From the NCBI GenBank assembly GCA_024803745.1, contig JANJXV010000004.1, positions 54,936,358 to 55,000,357 of the forward strand: DNA of 64,000 nucleotides. The letters are read 5' to 3'. This DNA comes from Megascapheus bottae (lineage: Eukaryota; Chordata; Mammalia; Rodentia; Geomyidae). The notes under the pieces were generated by a model. The model was not told the origin of the DNA, did not search any database, and saw only the letters and a list, made by a program, of their open reading frames with translations. A program made the position numbers and the translations under genes. Of this stretch, positions 37,042 through 48,940 are shown piece after piece. How positions within the stretch are numbered: position 1 is the first letter of the stretch; each line of letters starts with the position of its first letter.

Positions 37042-38457
37042 ATGAAGTCGATCCTAGATGGCCTTGCAGACACCACCTTCCGCACCATCACCACAGACCT
37101 CCTCTACGTGGGCTCGAATGACATCCAGTACGAAGACATCAAAGGCGACATGGCATCCAAACTAGGGTACTTCCCACAGAAATTCCCTCTGACAGCGTTC
37201 AGGGGCAGTCCCTTCCAAGAAAAGATGACTGCGGGAGACAGTCCCCCCTTGGTCTCAGACCCAGCGAACCTGACCGAATTCTACAACAAGTCCCTGTCGT
37301 CCTACAAGGAGAACGACGAGAACATCCAGTGTGGGGAGAACTTCATGGATATGGAGTGCTTCATGATCCTCAACCCCAGCCAGCAGCTGGCCATTGCCGT
37401 GCTGTCCCTCACGCTGGGCACCTTCACCGTTCTGGAAAACCTGCTAGTGCTGTGTGTCATCCTTCACTCCCGTAGCCTCCGCTGCCGGCCTTCCTACCAC
37501 TTCATCGGAAGCCTGGCCGTGGCAGACCTGCTGGGCAGTGTCATCTTCGTCTACAGCTTCGTGGACTTTCACGTGTTCCACCGCAAAGACAGCCCCAACG
37601 TGTTTCTCTTCAAACTGGGCGGGGTCACGGCCTCCTTCACCGCCTCTGTGGGCAGCCTCTTCCTCACGGCCATCGACAGGTACATATCCATTCACAGGCC
37701 TCTGGCCTATAAGAGGATTGTCACCAGGCCCAAGGCCGTGGTGGCTTTCTGTCTGATGTGGACCATAGCCATTGTGATTGCCGTGCTGCCTCTGCTGGGC
37801 TGGAACTGTAAGAAGCTGAAGTCCGTGTGCTCAGACATTTTCCCCCTCATCGATGAGACCTATCTGATGTTCTGGATCGGGGTCACCAGCGTGCTGCTGC
37901 TGTTCATTGTGTACGCCTACATGTACATTCTCTGGAAGGCTCACAGCCATGCAGTCCGCATGATTCAGCGGGGAACCCAGAAGAGCATTATCATCCACAC
38001 ATCTGAGGATGGCAAGGTACAGGTGACCCGGCCAGATCAAGCCCGTATGGACATCAGACTGGCCAAGACCCTCGTCCTGATCCTGGTTGTTCTGATCATC
38101 TGCTGGGGCCCTCTGCTCGCGATCATGGTGTACGACGTCTTTGGGAAGATGAACAAGCTCATCAAGACGGTGTTTGCCTTCTGCAGCATGCTCTGCCTGC
38201 TCAACTCCACCGTGAACCCTATCATTTATGCTCTGAGGAGCAAGGACCTGAGGCATGCCTTCCGCAGCATGTTCCCCTCGTGCGAGGGCACCGCACAGCC
38301 CCTGGACAACAGCATGGGGGATTCGGACTGCCTGCACAAGCACGCCAACAACACGGCCAACGTCCACAGGGCTGCAGAAAGCTGCATCAAGAGCACGGTC
38401 AAGATTGCCAAGGTGACCATGTCTGTGTCGACAGACACCTCTGCCGAGGCTCTGTGA
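37042..38457 (+). CDS. CNR1: Cannabinoid receptor 1 (CB1), class A G-protein-coupled receptor
   Basis: Intact 471-codon frame in a single exon, ending in TGA. CB1 is the Gi/o-coupled plasma-membrane receptor for anandamide, 2-AG and THC, mainly presynaptic on neurons. Visible landmarks: long N-terminal tail with N-glycosylation sequons at N76 (NLT) and N82 (NKS) and a cysteine pair C97/C106; TM1 about 116-141; TM2 with D162 (2.50); TM3 with K191 and the DRY motif at 212-214; extracellular loop 2 cysteines C256/C263; TM6 CWGP at 354-357; TM7 NPIIY at 392-396; helix 8 about 399-411; palmitoylation-type C414. Human CB1 has 472 residues and rat 473, as I recall; the difference lies in the variable tail around residues 66-78. 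Residues such as V174, P185 and L269 are rodent-type. The start is fixed by an in-frame TAA at 37,024-37,026; the start has a G at -3. No frameshift or missing key residue. Confidence 0.99.
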   Translation: MKSILDGLADTTFRTITTDLLYVGSNDIQYEDIKGDMASKLGYFPQKFPLTAFRGSPFQEKMTAGDSPPLVSDPANLTEFYNKSLSSYKENDENIQCGENFMDMECFMILNPSQQLAIAVLSLTLGTFTVLENLLVLCVILHSRSLRCRPSYHFIGSLAVADLLGSVIFVYSFVDFHVFHRKDSPNVFLFKLGGVTASFTASVGSLFLTAIDRYISIHRPLAYKRIVTRPKAVVAFCLMWTIAIVIAVLPLLGWNCKKLKSVCSDIFPLIDETYLMFWIGVTSVLLLFIVYAYMYILWKAHSHAVRMIQRGTQKSIIIHTSEDGKVQVTRPDQARMDIRLAKTLVLILVVLIICWGPLLAIMVYDVFGKMNKLIKTVFAFCSMLCLLNSTVNPIIYALRSKDLRHAFRSMFPSCEGTAQPLDNSMGDSDCLHKHANNTANVHRAAESCIKSTVKIAKVTMSVSTDTSAEAL

Positions 38458-40901
38458 GCCTGAGGCCTCACTGGCAGCACTGGAAAAGAAAGCTTTGTCA
38501 TTCTTCCCCCCGCCACCCCCTTCCCCTTAAAGCTCAAAATCTCGAAGAGTGTGTTGTCTCACTGGTTATATTTTGTAAGTTTACCATGCTCAATGAAAAA
38601 AGTGACAGTCCCTATGCTCATTTGTCAGTCTACTGCCATTTCAGTAGTTTAGCTACTCCAACTCTGTACCCCAGGGGTTTACAGGAAAGAAAACCTGTTG
38701 CTTCGGTGACCATGCGGTCTTTCAAAAATAAGAGGGAAACCATCTGAAGTCTAAGTACCCACAGGAACATGCTACCAAGTGAGTAATGCCTTGGTAACCA
38801 CAACTTTCATTATGACATGTGTCTGTCTAGTGGGTCCATTTTTACAATAGTGATAGTACTAAAATAGAGTATTTTGTAAGATGTATTGTCATGTGAGTGT
38901 GTCAGTGTTTCCTCTGTGTTATATCTGTCTAGTTTAGCAAAACCAAAAGGTAGACTTTGCTGTGAAAACCAGAGCACAGCAATTGTATGTGCCAGTGAGA
39001 CCACTTTTGATAGAACACTATCGCTCAAGAGAGAACGTTAGAAACCTTTGTTGTGCTTGAGATATCTCTATTTAAAGTTGACGCTGAAAGAAACATGAAG
39101 GTTTATTTCTTTTTTCTGTTAACCCAGGAAGAATCTGAAGATGATCTAAAGTGCTAAGCTCAATTCACTGACACTTCAAAAGTTGCTAGTCCTGTGTTTT
39201 CATAGGAGGACATTTATTATCTTCCTGACTATAGCTGTTCTGTGAGGGTAATAGATTATACTTATAAAGGAAGAGAAAAAGCATTGACTTTTTAGGCCAA
39301 CATCTTTGACTTTCCTTAGTTGTTAGCTATTTCTAGACCTCTTAAGACAGCATGTGTCAGTCTTCATGTATATCGTTTTCACTGTGCAGTTGCTGTTTAC
39401 TTGAAGAGTATTGCATTCCTATCTTCCAGGTGTAAGTAGATTTCATACCTGGGTGGCCAAACACGTCGTCATTTTGTTCTTAATTACAAAGACATATTGT
39501 CTGGATCAGTAAAATTGTATTGTGTGTGAATGTGACTATAAATGTGTGTATGTGTGTGTTTCTATCTTGTAACTGTTGCAGCAATGTCATCAAGTGAGAA
39601 AACTGTGACCAAGTGTAAACTCTACCACTTGCTTAACTCTTGTACATGAATTCAGTTTCGAAAGTTGAGTTCTTCCAGAAATCTTGTTGATTAACAATTC
39701 TATTGATAGCCAGTCAGACAATCTGCTTCCCTAAGAGAACGGATTGAGGATTGCTAAGGACTTTAAGTCGTACAGAAGACCGGTGTTTACCCAGGAATCA
39801 CCAGTGGCAGGAATTCCGGTAAAGGTTTGTATTTCCAGTGTCACTGTAGGGAAATGAGAGCGTGTGGGTTTCTCAGAACCTAGTAGGGATCAAGTTCATG
39901 GAGATATAAATCGTTAAAAGGAATGTAGTTCTACAGACCCAGCACAGGAATGGTCTTCAGTTGTGCATGTAGGTAGTTTGAATCCCAGTTTAAGTAGCAC
40001 TACACACATCATGCTAAAGTAGGACTAACAGATCCTGGCCATGTGGCTAATGAGGCTGAATCAGACAGAGTGAGACAGAAAAGGGCAGTGAAGAGCAGCA
40101 CACTTGGGACTGAGGCCTGGGTAACATATGCTGCTTCTGTGCTTTTCCCGGATGCCTCTGGTGACAGCCCAGCACGAGCACCCAGCTTTGTCTACACGAG
40201 ATCGGGCTAAGGAATATGTTCCTCTTCCTCTGCTTACTTATAGCAAGATATGCCCAAGCATAAAGATGACAATGGCTTTGCTTTCTTTTGATGCCCCACT
40301 TTCATACTCTTTGGGGCCATAAATACTCTGAATTGGGGCCCTTTTTCCAGCAACGCAAAATATCATGTCAAAAGCCACTTGACCCTTGACAAATTTTGCT
40401 TACAAGCAACCAGTCTCTACTCCTGACACAGATAGATGGAGCATGGCTCCCGCTAGGCTCTGGGGCCTGCATAGCATGAAGCGAAATGGAGCTTACAGCT
40501 ACCTGGTGATTTCTAGTGATCCCAGTATCCAGTCTGATAGGATCCAGTCTGCTTGCAGGTTCTCTCTCTTTACCTCTTGTGAAATGCAGATGACAGCTCA
40601 GGACGCAGCTGGAAGAGTAGTAATATGAAAAGGGGAGACTGTATCAGCCAAATCCTATCCAGAGTCTAGTCTCTATTTTTAGAATTGCCAGTCTTTGGGT
40701 TCATCCTGAACTTTAATCCACATCTCTGAGTCCACCAGGCAAGACCAACTCTCTTCTCACTGCTCTGAAGCCTTGGTGAAGAGGAATTTCTCATTCCATA
40801 TATCTCTATATATAATTCCAGGCTTCCTTTCTGAAACTGCATTTGTGTGAATTCCATGTAGATTTTATAGTGTATTGTGCTTTCAAACCTAAATCACATA
40901 T

Positions 40902-40907
40902 AATAAA
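40902..40907 (+). terminator. CNR1: Possible proximal CNR1 polyadenylation signal AATAAA
   Basis: Canonical hexamer inside the 3' UTR, about 2.4 kb after the stop. The downstream T/G-rich element is weak, so use is uncertain. Confidence 0.3.
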
Positions 40908-42391
40908 TTAAGGGACAATGGGGCTGACAGCACTAAACATGGTGCTTATTGATATTCTGCGGAATATCATCTGTATGTTATACGACCTTCATTTAAAAAC
41001 ATTCAAATTACTTGGATTCATTTTGACATTTCCTGTATCATTTCCTAACCCAAGTGACTAAAGTGGCCTCCCCAGTGAGTGAATATCCTCATTAGAATTA
41101 CTGTTCATTAGTATCATTCATTTGCTAGTTCCTTAAGGAGCTCCATTAATTTAAATATGCTTTAAATGTAAGTGTTGATAAGCTCTGGCGTTGGGCTTGT
41201 CATGCTTTCCTGTGAGGATGGCGGCCTTGTCCTCAGCAAGCATTATGCCATCACTTGTCTTTAGAAGGGGCCAAATCCCAATCTTCTCTGTTGCTTCAGA
41301 ATAATGACGATTCTGTCCTAGCTCACAGTTGCATTTAGGCAAGTAATGCTGTCTCCAAAAAGCTTCCGTTGGTCATTACATATTAAATATATGTAAAACA
41401 AATACAAATCTGGGAGACTTTGTAGAGATAAGCGTGCAATTAAGATGATCCCAAAGCCTTTTCGATGTTCCCAGTCAGATCTACCTAGGGTGAAATGTCA
41501 AAGAACGTTGTTACATTGCTAAGCCCACTCTGCAAGAAAGAGGCTCACTCGCACCAGAGGAGATTCAGGCCCCAGTTACTGTCCTGCTGATTATTTCATT
41601 CTAGTCCATATCCATAAAAGACACTACCAATATCATGTGCAAAATTAGATTTCTCATACTTTTAACTGTATATTTGTATGATATTAAACAATCTCCTAAA
41701 TGCTGGGCAATGGCTATTCACAATTATCTTGCACAAATGGCCTGATGAAATGTTAACAATGCCTATTGTAATATAGACAAAACATACACACAACATTCTA
41801 TCTACTGGTTTGGGCTGAATGTATGTAAATAGGTCTTTTAAAAAAGTCAGATGTGTAAGCAGTGGTTTACAAATCAGTGATTTTTCAGACAGGAGAGATT
41901 CTTTCCATTGCTGTGGTATCCTAAAACCTCTCTTCATGTAAACTTATGGACTAGGTCTCCTGGGGATCAGAGTCCCCAAGAAAGAAAACCTTTTTTATGT
42001 AATAATAGGAATCAAGACACCAGATTATCTGGATTCTTATTTCCAGTGTTTCAAGTAGAAAACACAACGCTTTATTGTCTGTAAATCTAGCATTATGACT
42101 TTTCCTCTTAGAAGAATATTGTATTGTTAGATGTTTGTTGAGCCAGTAACATCCTTGCAGTTGCTGTAATATCTTTGTTAGTAATGTGTATAATACTTTG
42201 TATACAAGTACTAGTAAGATTGTTATTAAATGTAGCTTCAGTCATTAACTTACTATAGCAAAGTAGTGCTTCTATAATAATTACAATGTATTAAGCTCAC
42301 AGTATATTTTATTTTGTCGATGTAATTTAACTGTTATTTATTCAAAAGAAAACATCTCCCCATGTCTATTGTCCAAAGTTTCTTGGAATCA

Positions 42392-42397
42392 AATAAA
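42392..42397 (+). terminator. CNR1: Probable distal CNR1 polyadenylation signal AATAAA
   Basis: Canonical hexamer about 3.9 kb past the stop codon, followed within 40 bases by a T/G-rich stretch (GCCTTTGAGTTCTACTTC) suitable as a downstream element. Another AATAAA at 42,633-42,638 is a possible later site. Confidence 0.6.
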
Positions 42398-42419
42398 CAG
42401 TCTAGATTATCATGAAGAA

Positions 42420-43203
42420 TATATGCCTTTGAGTTCTACTTCTTTTTCACAATCTGACAGCGAAACACTTGGGATTTGTATTCTAAAAGATGGTTGAACA
42501 ACTAATTTGTTCTCTCCAAAGTAGTTATGAGTATTTATTAAAAATACAGAAAGCCATCATTTATGCAGTAGAACAAAACAGCTGCTATACCTTCTAACAG
42601 CATCACCTTATTAAAGATTTTGATAATTTTGCAATAAATTAAAGCCTACCAAGTCACAATATGTTAATTAAATTGGGACTGAGCTCTAGAATGTATAAAC
42701 ATATATTCTGAATCACAGACATAAATATTTTTCAACAGTTTGTAAAACTTCACAGCATTTCTATCTGATAAAAGTCAAAAATACAGTGAAATAGTTACTT
42801 AAAACAAATTATGTTTCCAGCATATTCCTTGAATGGTAAGTAGTTGAAAGTAGATTGTCTTTCTTTTAAATAACTAATAAACAGAAAGAGAAAACTTGTT
42901 GAGGTGTACAGAAACCCCAGTGTCCTCACGAGCTATTCCAGCTGGAGAAATTCTACTATCACCTCTAGAACATTCTACAATGAGTTTGTCCTAGGTTGAA
43001 GGTGACACACGTGAAGCTCTTAGCTCCATCTTGAAGTGAATGCTGTAGATCATCATTGTTCCTCACCTCCCTGTCCCTGGAAGACTGATAAAGGACATTG
43101 GGAAAGTCTGGTTAGCTTAGAAGGTTGCAAAACATGTGAGGGTGGAGCTCAGAAAATCTCAAAAGTACTGATTACTGGATTGCTGTAGTAACTGTCTCAG
43201 AGG
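42420..43203. other. Downstream flank, nothing recognised
   Basis: AT-rich; a possible late AATAAA at 42,633. No gene seen. Confidence 0.55.
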
Positions 43204-43610
43204 TTTCTGGGTGCGTTCACTTTCCATTCCTGTGATGAAGCACTGGAGATGACCAATTTAAAAGAAAGAAATACTTATTTGAGCTCATGGATTCAGACAT
43301 ATCAATCCATGGTTGCTTGGTTCTGTTGCTTTGGCCAGTGATGACGAAGTTCACAAGGGCACAGATGACTGTTGATTTTAGGCAACAGTAAAGCAAAAAA
43401 GACAGGAAAGAGCCAGGATCTCAATAACCCCTTTAAGAACATGCCCCCAGTGACCTTGCTTCCTTCCAGTAAGTCCATCCTGTGGGGTGAAGGGAGAAGC
43501 TTTGGGAGGTGAAACCTCTCCCAACTATGTCACAACCTGAGGACCACACTTTCAGCTTGTGTGCTCCTAAGGGAGATTTAGAATACAAATTTGAACAGGA
43601 ATTATGCCAG
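43204..43610. mobile_element. Old interspersed repeat, family not named
   Basis: TTCCTGTGATGAAGCACTGG, TTGGCCAGTGATGACGAAG, CCCCTTTAAGAACATGCCCC and CCTGAGGACCACACTTTCAG keep the order of a common rodent repeat I know only by pattern; it looks related to 9,611-9,990. Confidence 0.5.
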
Positions 43611-44331
43611 GTATGAACCTGTAGAGTTTCTGAATCCCTAGTTCCCCATACATACACAATGGGAAAAGGAAAGGAAAGCTAGGAAGGAACCAACAAACCA
43701 GAAGAGCAAATAGAACATTACAATTCTAATCTTAGGTTAGAGGTACAGTACTTTATTGTCTTGCTATATGCTACAGCACATCATTATTTTTTGCTATCAA
43801 CACAGGCAGTTACAGATCTGTAGAGCAAACAATTTTTCTCTTAACATGAATTTAGATGACTAATACAGCACTTCGGGCATTTAACAATAGTAGTAGTAAT
43901 ATGTATTGTTCCAAAATCAGTCATATGTCCCTCATCTGGTACATAATTGTTTTGGCTATCATGAGAATCAGGAGATTCTCAGCTTTGAGGGAAGAGGCAG
44001 CTATCTTGATTGAAGGAACACTGGAGGAGGAATTATTAGAGCAGATGTCCAGATCACTCATTTCCCAGTATTTAAACTCAGACAGCCACAAATCCTGATA
44101 TTTGTTTTTTGCTTGCAAAAATGCTATTCCTGACAATATTCAGATAATATCAAAAATTTTGAAGTTTAATATTTGTGAAAAGTTATACAAATATAAATGA
44201 CTAGAAAGAATCCACATTTGAATTCTTTATTTTCTCTTATTTAGTTGCTGTCTATACTAGTTCTGAAGCTAATGCTTAAGAATAGAAGATCGCTACAAAG
44301 TGGGAGAAATGATCTCGTGTAGACATTATTT
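43611..44331. other. Intergenic, nothing recognised
   Basis: No gene or repeat identified. Confidence 0.55.
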
Positions 44332-44430
44332 TTTTCTTTTTTTAAATTTAATTTTGTTGTAAGCATGATATACAGAGGGGTTACAGTTACATAATAAGGT
44401 AATGAGTACATTTCTTATCGGTTTGTCATA
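44332..44430 (-). mobile_element. L1-type 3'-end fragment
   Basis: T-rich start, then TATACAGAGGGGTTACAGTT and GGTAATGAGTACATTTC, as in the other L1 3' ends of the window. Confidence 0.65.
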
Positions 44431-45033
44431 GATCTACTATTAACTGTATGTTGTAGGTAAAAAAAAAAAAGCTTAGTGAAATCCCAGAGCTAAGAGTAGA
44501 ACCCAGTTCTTTTGAACCACAAAGCCCATATCCTTTTTTTTTTCTTTTGTACTGAGAAACAGAACTTACCAAATGGTAAAAAAAATCATGGAGCTGCAAA
44601 TAAAATTTAACTCTTCACATTAAATGTTTAAAGATGAATCAGTACAACAATTGAAATCATTCTGAAGAGTGAATAGAATAATATTTAGAGATTGAGTCAT
44701 ATATATTCCAGTATTGTAAAAGAAGTTCTTCAGGGAGGAGGAAAATGAGTTAGAACAAAATCTTGCAAATCAGAGTATGAAAAAAAGATGTAAACACTAA
44801 AATCTTTTTGTTACATTCACCTGTTCTCACACATGAGGTATTATCAATAATATTCTGAATCCTGAAAACTTCTGCATCAGTTGCATATGGGGTGGAGGAA
44901 TCTAGAGTATTCTAAGATATCTGCCCTAACTCTGAAACTGGAAAGTGTTATAGGAAAGTAGATTTTGAAGTCAGGCATACATGTGGAATCGTAGATCTAG
45001 GGAGATGAATTAGGAATAAATCAGAGTCCATTC

Positions 45034-45182
45034 TGGGCCAGGAACTGGTAGCTCACACCTATACTCCTAGATACTCAGGAGGCTGAGATCTGAAATTCAT
45101 GATTCAAAGCCAGCCTGGAATGTTCATGAGAGTCATCCCCAATTAACCAGCAAAAGACTGAAGGTAGAGATGTGGTTCTGTT
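45034..45182 (+). mobile_element. Composite SINE, mainly the B1-like half
   Basis: GGTAGCTCACACCTATACTC, CTCAGGAGGCTGAGATCTGA, CCCCAATTAACCAGCAAAAG, then truncated within the Geo half. Confidence 0.85.
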
Positions 45183-46504
45183 ACAGCAGCACAGATTAAC
45201 AGAGATCAATACCACTTTTTAGAGAGGATAAAGGAGTTTGCTGGCGACCAAAAACAGTTTAGATCCCAAAGGAAGGGAAACCCTTATATACAAGTTGGTT
45301 AATACAAAATAAGCATTGGTGAGATATACAAAAGGTTAGGTGACTGACATCAACTTCTGGCCAGGTGGTCAATTCCTTTCTAGTCCATATTCTTTTTAAC
45401 ACTATAGTCACTCATTTATCCATCCATCCATGCACGCATGTGTAACTTAAAAACATGTTCCATAAGTGTAACCTCCCATATTCTAACAAATTTAAAGATG
45501 AAAATAACCCCCATACATTACAGAATGGCCTAGTATTTTATAGTACATTTCTCTATAAACTCAAAGAAGTGAAGTTATCTTGACCAAGTTTACAAGGGCA
45601 GTTAGTAGTAAGTTGCATTTATTGAGCTGAGACACAGAACTTGAAACTTTAAATTTTGAATCTTTCTATCATATCACATTGCAAGGAAATGTGAGGAGTG
45701 AAGAGGTCTGTCTCTAGCTAGATACTAACATTTTCTTTCCTTCATTTTCTAGACAATGGCAGTTCAGAAACATTAAAGAACCTATCCTGGATGTAAAAAT
45801 AAATTTCTGGTGCTTTTTAATTACTTGCCAATATAAATTGTCACTCACTTTGTGTAGCTGAAAGAGTAGCTGAGAAGAAATTTCATTTAGAACCAAAGCC
45901 AGACACTACAACCACAATCCTGCTTCCACCTACAGTGGATGGTTCTTTCCAGTCTTATGGCCCCTTCCTGAATAAAAGATTTCAATTTGCTTAATTAAAG
46001 AGACAGACTTACCTTTTATTTTCACCTTGTATAAAACATAAGGCATCTGGGAAATAATACTCTGTAGTGCTCTATGAAATGTAACTTACCAAAACTGTCA
46101 CATGAAAATTTACCACTGAGAGCCTGCCTTGTAGTTGTCACAGAAAACAGAACTTACCTCTTTTACTTCAAGCTGCATCATTTTCTTTACTCTTCTCATT
46201 CTGTGAGATATGATTACCCCTATTTGACAATTATCTGCTCAATGTCAGACAGCTAGCTAATAAGTGCTACAGCTTAAATTTTCCCTTAACTGCTAGATTG
46301 CTAAGTTGAGACCCTTAAGTCCATTTTCATTTAGTTAGCTGTTCTGTGCATTTATCCTATTTAATTCAAACAACATTTTTGAGTACTATAGTAAATCATA
46401 AAATGACTTAAAAGATGAATAGGAAATAAACACTTGCAACAGATAATCTCAGTATAATACAACTAATACTAAAACAGAGGTCAATGGTGAATCAGAAAGG
46501 ACAC
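45183..46504. other. Intergenic; two possible MIR remnants
   Basis: Weak MIR-like order in reverse at about 45,515-45,680 and 46,185-46,300 (GACAGCTAGCTAATAAGTGC). No gene. Confidence 0.45.
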
Positions 46505-46580
46505 AATTAACTGGCATAGGAAGAAGAGGTGATATTGGGCAGAATTAACTGGCATAGGAAGAAGAGGTGATATTGGGCAG
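46505..46580. repeat. Perfect 38-bp tandem duplication
   Basis: Two identical copies, 46,505-46,542 and 46,543-46,580, beginning AATTAACTGGCATAGGAAGA. Zero mismatches implies a recent event or an assembly artefact. Confidence 0.95.
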
Positions 46581-48676
46581 AGTATTGAAAACTAAGAGAG
46601 ATCTAGCTTAGGAAAAAAGGGAACTAAAGTGATCAGGAGAGAAACAGTGATTGGATAAGGGAACAGGTGAGAGATATAAGAAAGATCACAACATCTAATG
46701 AATGACACATCATCTTATGTGGCCAGAGCAGGTTATCTGGAGAACAAGGATGAAGACCAGAGGCTAGACTGCCAGACTGAGAATCAATGGTCTTAGTACA
46801 CCAACATTTCCATTTACAGAGACCTGATGATATTAATATTATTAGCTAAAAATATAAAAGTATCAGTAGCTCTTCTCCTGGGTCTGCTAATTCAAAGATA
46901 TGCTTACAAACCATTGTGGAATGGAGGAGGAAGAGAGAAAAAAAGAAAGGGGGGGTTAAGAGTTCCTACATAGCTCACTAGATCTCTCGGGGGTTGAAGT
47001 GAGGGTTCTGTATCCTTTTCTTCATTAGCTAGCCATGCATTTTCCCTCTGGATGGCATTATTGTCACTGCAAGAAAGGGCATTATTCACTTGCAACAGAG
47101 GGACATCAATTAGTTCCCCAAACAGAGCAGTCATCAGTCACAAAGTGTTCTTGGCCATTATTCACCTGGGCTGGGGCAAACCCTCTGATCTCAGGATGAC
47201 AGGGACCTTATTGAACGCCAGCCCTTGGGGCTTCCAAGCCCCTGCCCTCTTGCCCCCTTTGTAAATAAGATTATTGCTCTGCTACTGCCTGGTTTGCCAG
47301 AAGGGATATCGAAATTCTTTAGGGAACAAACAGATGAGGACTAACTGAGAAAATCTTCTTAAACTGTCCAAAGCAACCCAACCTACACCTGACCCAAGGT
47401 GTAATTGTTTCCATTCACAGACTGGTTTTCAATGACCAGTTTATGAAAGAAAAATTTGAAGACATCTTTTAATTATGCTATAGGGAAGACTGTCACTTTA
47501 AAATATTCTGGTATTAATTCTTTTCCAAAATAATTATAAACTATGATTTTTATGAAGACTTTGACATACACACATTCCCCAAATCTCTTTGTATAAACTT
47601 TTGTATTTTTAAGGGGGAGATAACTTTGCCTTTCTTCACAGAGATTATTACTTGGCTTTATAAGCCTAACAGTAAATATTCTGGATTATTCTTCATTCCA
47701 AAATCGCTGATTATTTCAGAAAATGACACAGTCCCCTTTGCCTTTCCATTTGCCCTCTGATTGCTTTTCTTATTAAATCTCAGTCTTTCAAACGTAGGTG
47801 ACTATGAGCTTTCGAATGTGAATATTTCCAAATATGAATTCCTTTCCACTGATGGGAGGGGGGTTTACTGATGAAAGGCTTCAGAAAATACTTTTCATTT
47901 CTAAACGACAGGACAGCTCTATGTATTCCACCGTTATTGAACTAAATATCCCTTGAAATAGGACACATTTACTTCAAAATGCTACTGTCTCCCAGGAACA
48001 CTCTCTTTAGAGAGATGCACGTAATTGTGACACTTGGCAAATACAGTTCCCCAAGTTATCCTCCAGAACACCCTAAAGAGAGAATAGACCTCAAGAATGT
48101 CCTTCTTGTAGAGCTGCAGTTCTCACAGTCATTGTGGTATACAAATGGAAGGCATAAAGCAAGTTCATCCATGAAGGAAAGGCTGTGGGATATTTTCTGC
48201 AACAGTCTCCAAACGAAAGCTGTCTTTGGACTAATCACATTATGTCTGAGAAGAGGGAAACAGAAAAAGAAATATTGATTCTTGTAACTGATTATTAAAG
48301 TAGATTCTCTAACAAGATAGCCTCTGGAGATGCTTGAAGTACAACAGGAAGTTTCTTGAGGAGTTCCATGAAGCAGTCATCACAGGAGTTAGCTTCCACA
48401 GATTCCTCCCTGCTTTGTTGTACATGTCACACATGACTAGACTTTCTGAGACTGGGCAACTACCAAAGGAGTTTTCAGGTCCTTTGTTGATGATTAGGCA
48501 TGCACAAAAGAAGCAGTCGTTAACACAAACATGATGTCTTATTTAAACGCAAAGATGGATATTAATGCCACAGCTCAAAAAGAGTTGTAAACAAAGGACA
48601 TGGCACCAAGATTCAATATTATTGTTTCTGTGAATATCTTCTCTAAGTAGCGTAAATCAACTAAAAAATCAAGCTC
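46581..48676. other. Intergenic, nothing recognised
   Basis: ORFs up to 99 codons without features; no confident repeat. Confidence 0.55.
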
Positions 48677-48940
48677 TTGCTGGGCACTGATAGCTCACAC
48701 TTGTAATCCTAGCTATACAGAGAGCTAAGATATGAGTATTGCTTTTCGAAGCCAGCCAAGGCAAGAAATTCCTTGAGATTCTCACCTTCGATTAACCAGC
48801 CAAAAGCCAGAAATGGAAATGTGACTCAAGTAATAGACTTCCAGTCTTCAATGAATAAAGCATCCTGGTCCTGGAAAACACCCTAGCCCTGAGCTTACAC
48901 CCCAGAAGTGGTGCACAAACACACACAACTAAAAATAATT
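48677..48940 (+). mobile_element. Composite B1-like/Geo SINE, diverged
   Basis: GCTGGGCACTGATAGCTCAC, TTGTAATCCTAGCTATACAG, GATTAACCAGCCAAAAGCCA, then a decayed Geo half and a short CA tail. Confidence 0.85.

Larger units (their letters stand above)
38458..42415 (+). other. CNR1: CNR1 3' UTR (about 4 kb)
   Basis: AT-rich sequence after the CB1 stop with no recognisable SINE, L1 or long microsatellite for about 4 kb, matching the very long 3' UTR of CNR1 in other mammals. It contains several ATTTA-type motifs, especially near the distal end, for example TTATTTATTC around 42,333. An internal AATAAA at 40,902-40,907 could give a shorter transcript. The distal end is set by the AATAAA at 42,392. 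Confidence 0.7.

Noticed and set aside
36855..37121. 88-codon ORF running into the CB1 start region
   Set aside because: It is in a different frame from CB1 and mostly upstream of the predicted acceptor; CB1 has its own in-frame upstream stop.
37831..38367. 178-codon antisense ORF inside CNR1
   Set aside because: Shadow of the conserved CB1 reading frame; no domain signature and no separate promoter evidence.
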